Source: Sedimenticola sp.
Lineage (GTDB): Bacteria > Pseudomonadota > Gammaproteobacteria > Chromatiales > Chromatiaceae
DNA length: 5,263 nt
Direction: 5' to 3'
Assembly (NCBI GenBank): GCA_027038775.1
Contig: JALWGP010000224.1
Location: 1 to 5,263, forward strand
The notes under the pieces: generated by a model
Database searches by the model: none
What the model saw: the letters and a program-made list of their open reading frames with translations, nothing else
What the model was told of the DNA's origin: nothing
Shown: positions 4,846 through 5,263 of the stretch, in pieces
Position numbering within the stretch: position 1 is the stretch's first letter
Layout of the letters: every line of letters starts with the position of its first letter
Translations under genes and position numbers: made by a program

Positions 4846-5263
4846 ATGAAAAAACGTTTGATTGTCTCTCTGGCTGGTTTCGCGGCCACCATGCTCGTCA
4901 GCAGCAGTGCATTCGCGTGGCTGGAAAAGACCGGCGAGCGGGACGAGGCCCTGCACCTCAAGCCGGATCACGAGAACGGCATCGAGGTATTCGAGGTATG
5001 TGCTGCCTGCCACCTCACCGAAGGCTGGGGCACCAAGGACGGCACCTTCCCCCAGATCGCCGGCCAGCACCAGAGTGTACTGGTGAAACAGCTGGCAGAC
5101 ATTCGTGAAGGAAACCGGGACAACCCCACCATGTATCCCTTCGCCAAGCCCGAGTCCATCGGTGGCCCCCAGGCGATGGCCGACGTAACCTATTACATCT
5201 CCAAGCTGCCCATGAACCCCGACAACGGAAAGGGGCCCTGGAAGCCGGGCACTCCCGAGTGGG
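4846..5263 (+). CDS. Periplasmic c-type cytochrome, c4-like, partial (3' end outside window)
   Basis: 139 codons are visible and the frame is open at the edge. A Sec signal peptide (MKKR start, hydrophobic core to about residue 22) has an AFA cleavage site after A24. The heme site is CAACH at 52-56, followed by FPQIAGQHQSVLVKQL (69-84) and the likely axial M96 in TMYPFA, a c4-type signature. The domain closes with a helix near MADVTYYISKL (111-121). The following GKGPWKPGTPEW looks like the linker before a second cytochrome domain, so a diheme protein is expected; that is inference. It has its own FNR-type promoter and so probably starts a second transcription unit that may include accessory nos genes past the edge. 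It is a candidate NosC-type electron carrier to NosZ, but the specific partner cannot be shown from the sequence. Confidence 0.88.
   Translation, partial: MKKRLIVSLAGFAATMLVSSSAFAWLEKTGERDEALHLKPDHENGIEVFEVCAACHLTEGWGTKDGTFPQIAGQHQSVLVKQLADIREGNRDNPTMYPFAKPESIGGPQAMADVTYYISKLPMNPDNGKGPWKPGTPEW

Noticed and set aside
4467..5108. A 213-codon plus-strand frame bridging the diheme and third cytochrome genes
   Set aside because: It is out of frame with both clearly coding genes and crosses the promoter region between them. Its product is Arg/Ser-rich without any domain.

Overview
The window looks like chromosomal DNA of a GC-rich proteobacterium that respires nitrous oxide. It carries the start of a Sec-exported (clade II) nitrous oxide reductase locus: nosZ, then three genes for periplasmic c-type cytochromes, the last cut off by the window edge. 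On the opposite strand, divergent from nosZ, is a menaquinone-biosynthesis gene (menC-like), also cut off by the edge. The host is inferred, not proven. A beta- or gammaproteobacterium with menaquinone fits the GC content, Sec-type NosZ, c4-like cytochromes and FNR-type operators, but no marker gene fixes the taxon.

Layout. 1-987 (minus): o-succinylbenzoate synthase-like enolase-superfamily gene, C-terminus missing. 988-1161: divergent intergenic region with a perfect TTGAC-N4-GTCAA FNR/DNR-type palindrome, a second inverted repeat of CRP-like form, candidate -10 elements, a leader hairpin and a strong ribosome binding site. 1162-3474 (plus): nosZ, 770 aa, with all seven CuZ histidines, a complete CuA motif and a heme-free C-terminal extension. 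3475-3589: a GC-rich hairpin, then an intrinsic terminator. 3590-3931: small monoheme cytochrome c. 3932-4015: a second intrinsic terminator. 4016-4705: diheme cytochrome c whose second heme lacks an obvious axial methionine. 4706-4845: an FNR-type palindrome 32 bp (centre to centre) upstream of a -10-like hexamer. 4846-5263: c4-like cytochrome c, truncated by the window.

Working model (inference): in low oxygen or with nitrogen oxides present, an FNR/DNR/NNR-family regulator activates nosZ and, separately, the third cytochrome with whatever follows it. Electrons from menaquinol would pass through membrane and periplasmic carriers, including some of these cytochromes, to CuA and then CuZ of NosZ, where N2O is reduced to N2. 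Terminators after nosZ and after the first cytochrome, with no space for new promoters, suggest graded expression by read-through: much NosZ, less monoheme cytochrome, still less diheme cytochrome. The diheme gene also lacks a good Shine-Dalgarno sequence.

I found no tRNA, rRNA, CRISPR array, insertion sequence or phage gene. The families are recognisable. The less ordinary points are the regulatory layout, the heme-2 ligand anomaly, the NosZ C-terminal extension and the divergent menC-like gene.
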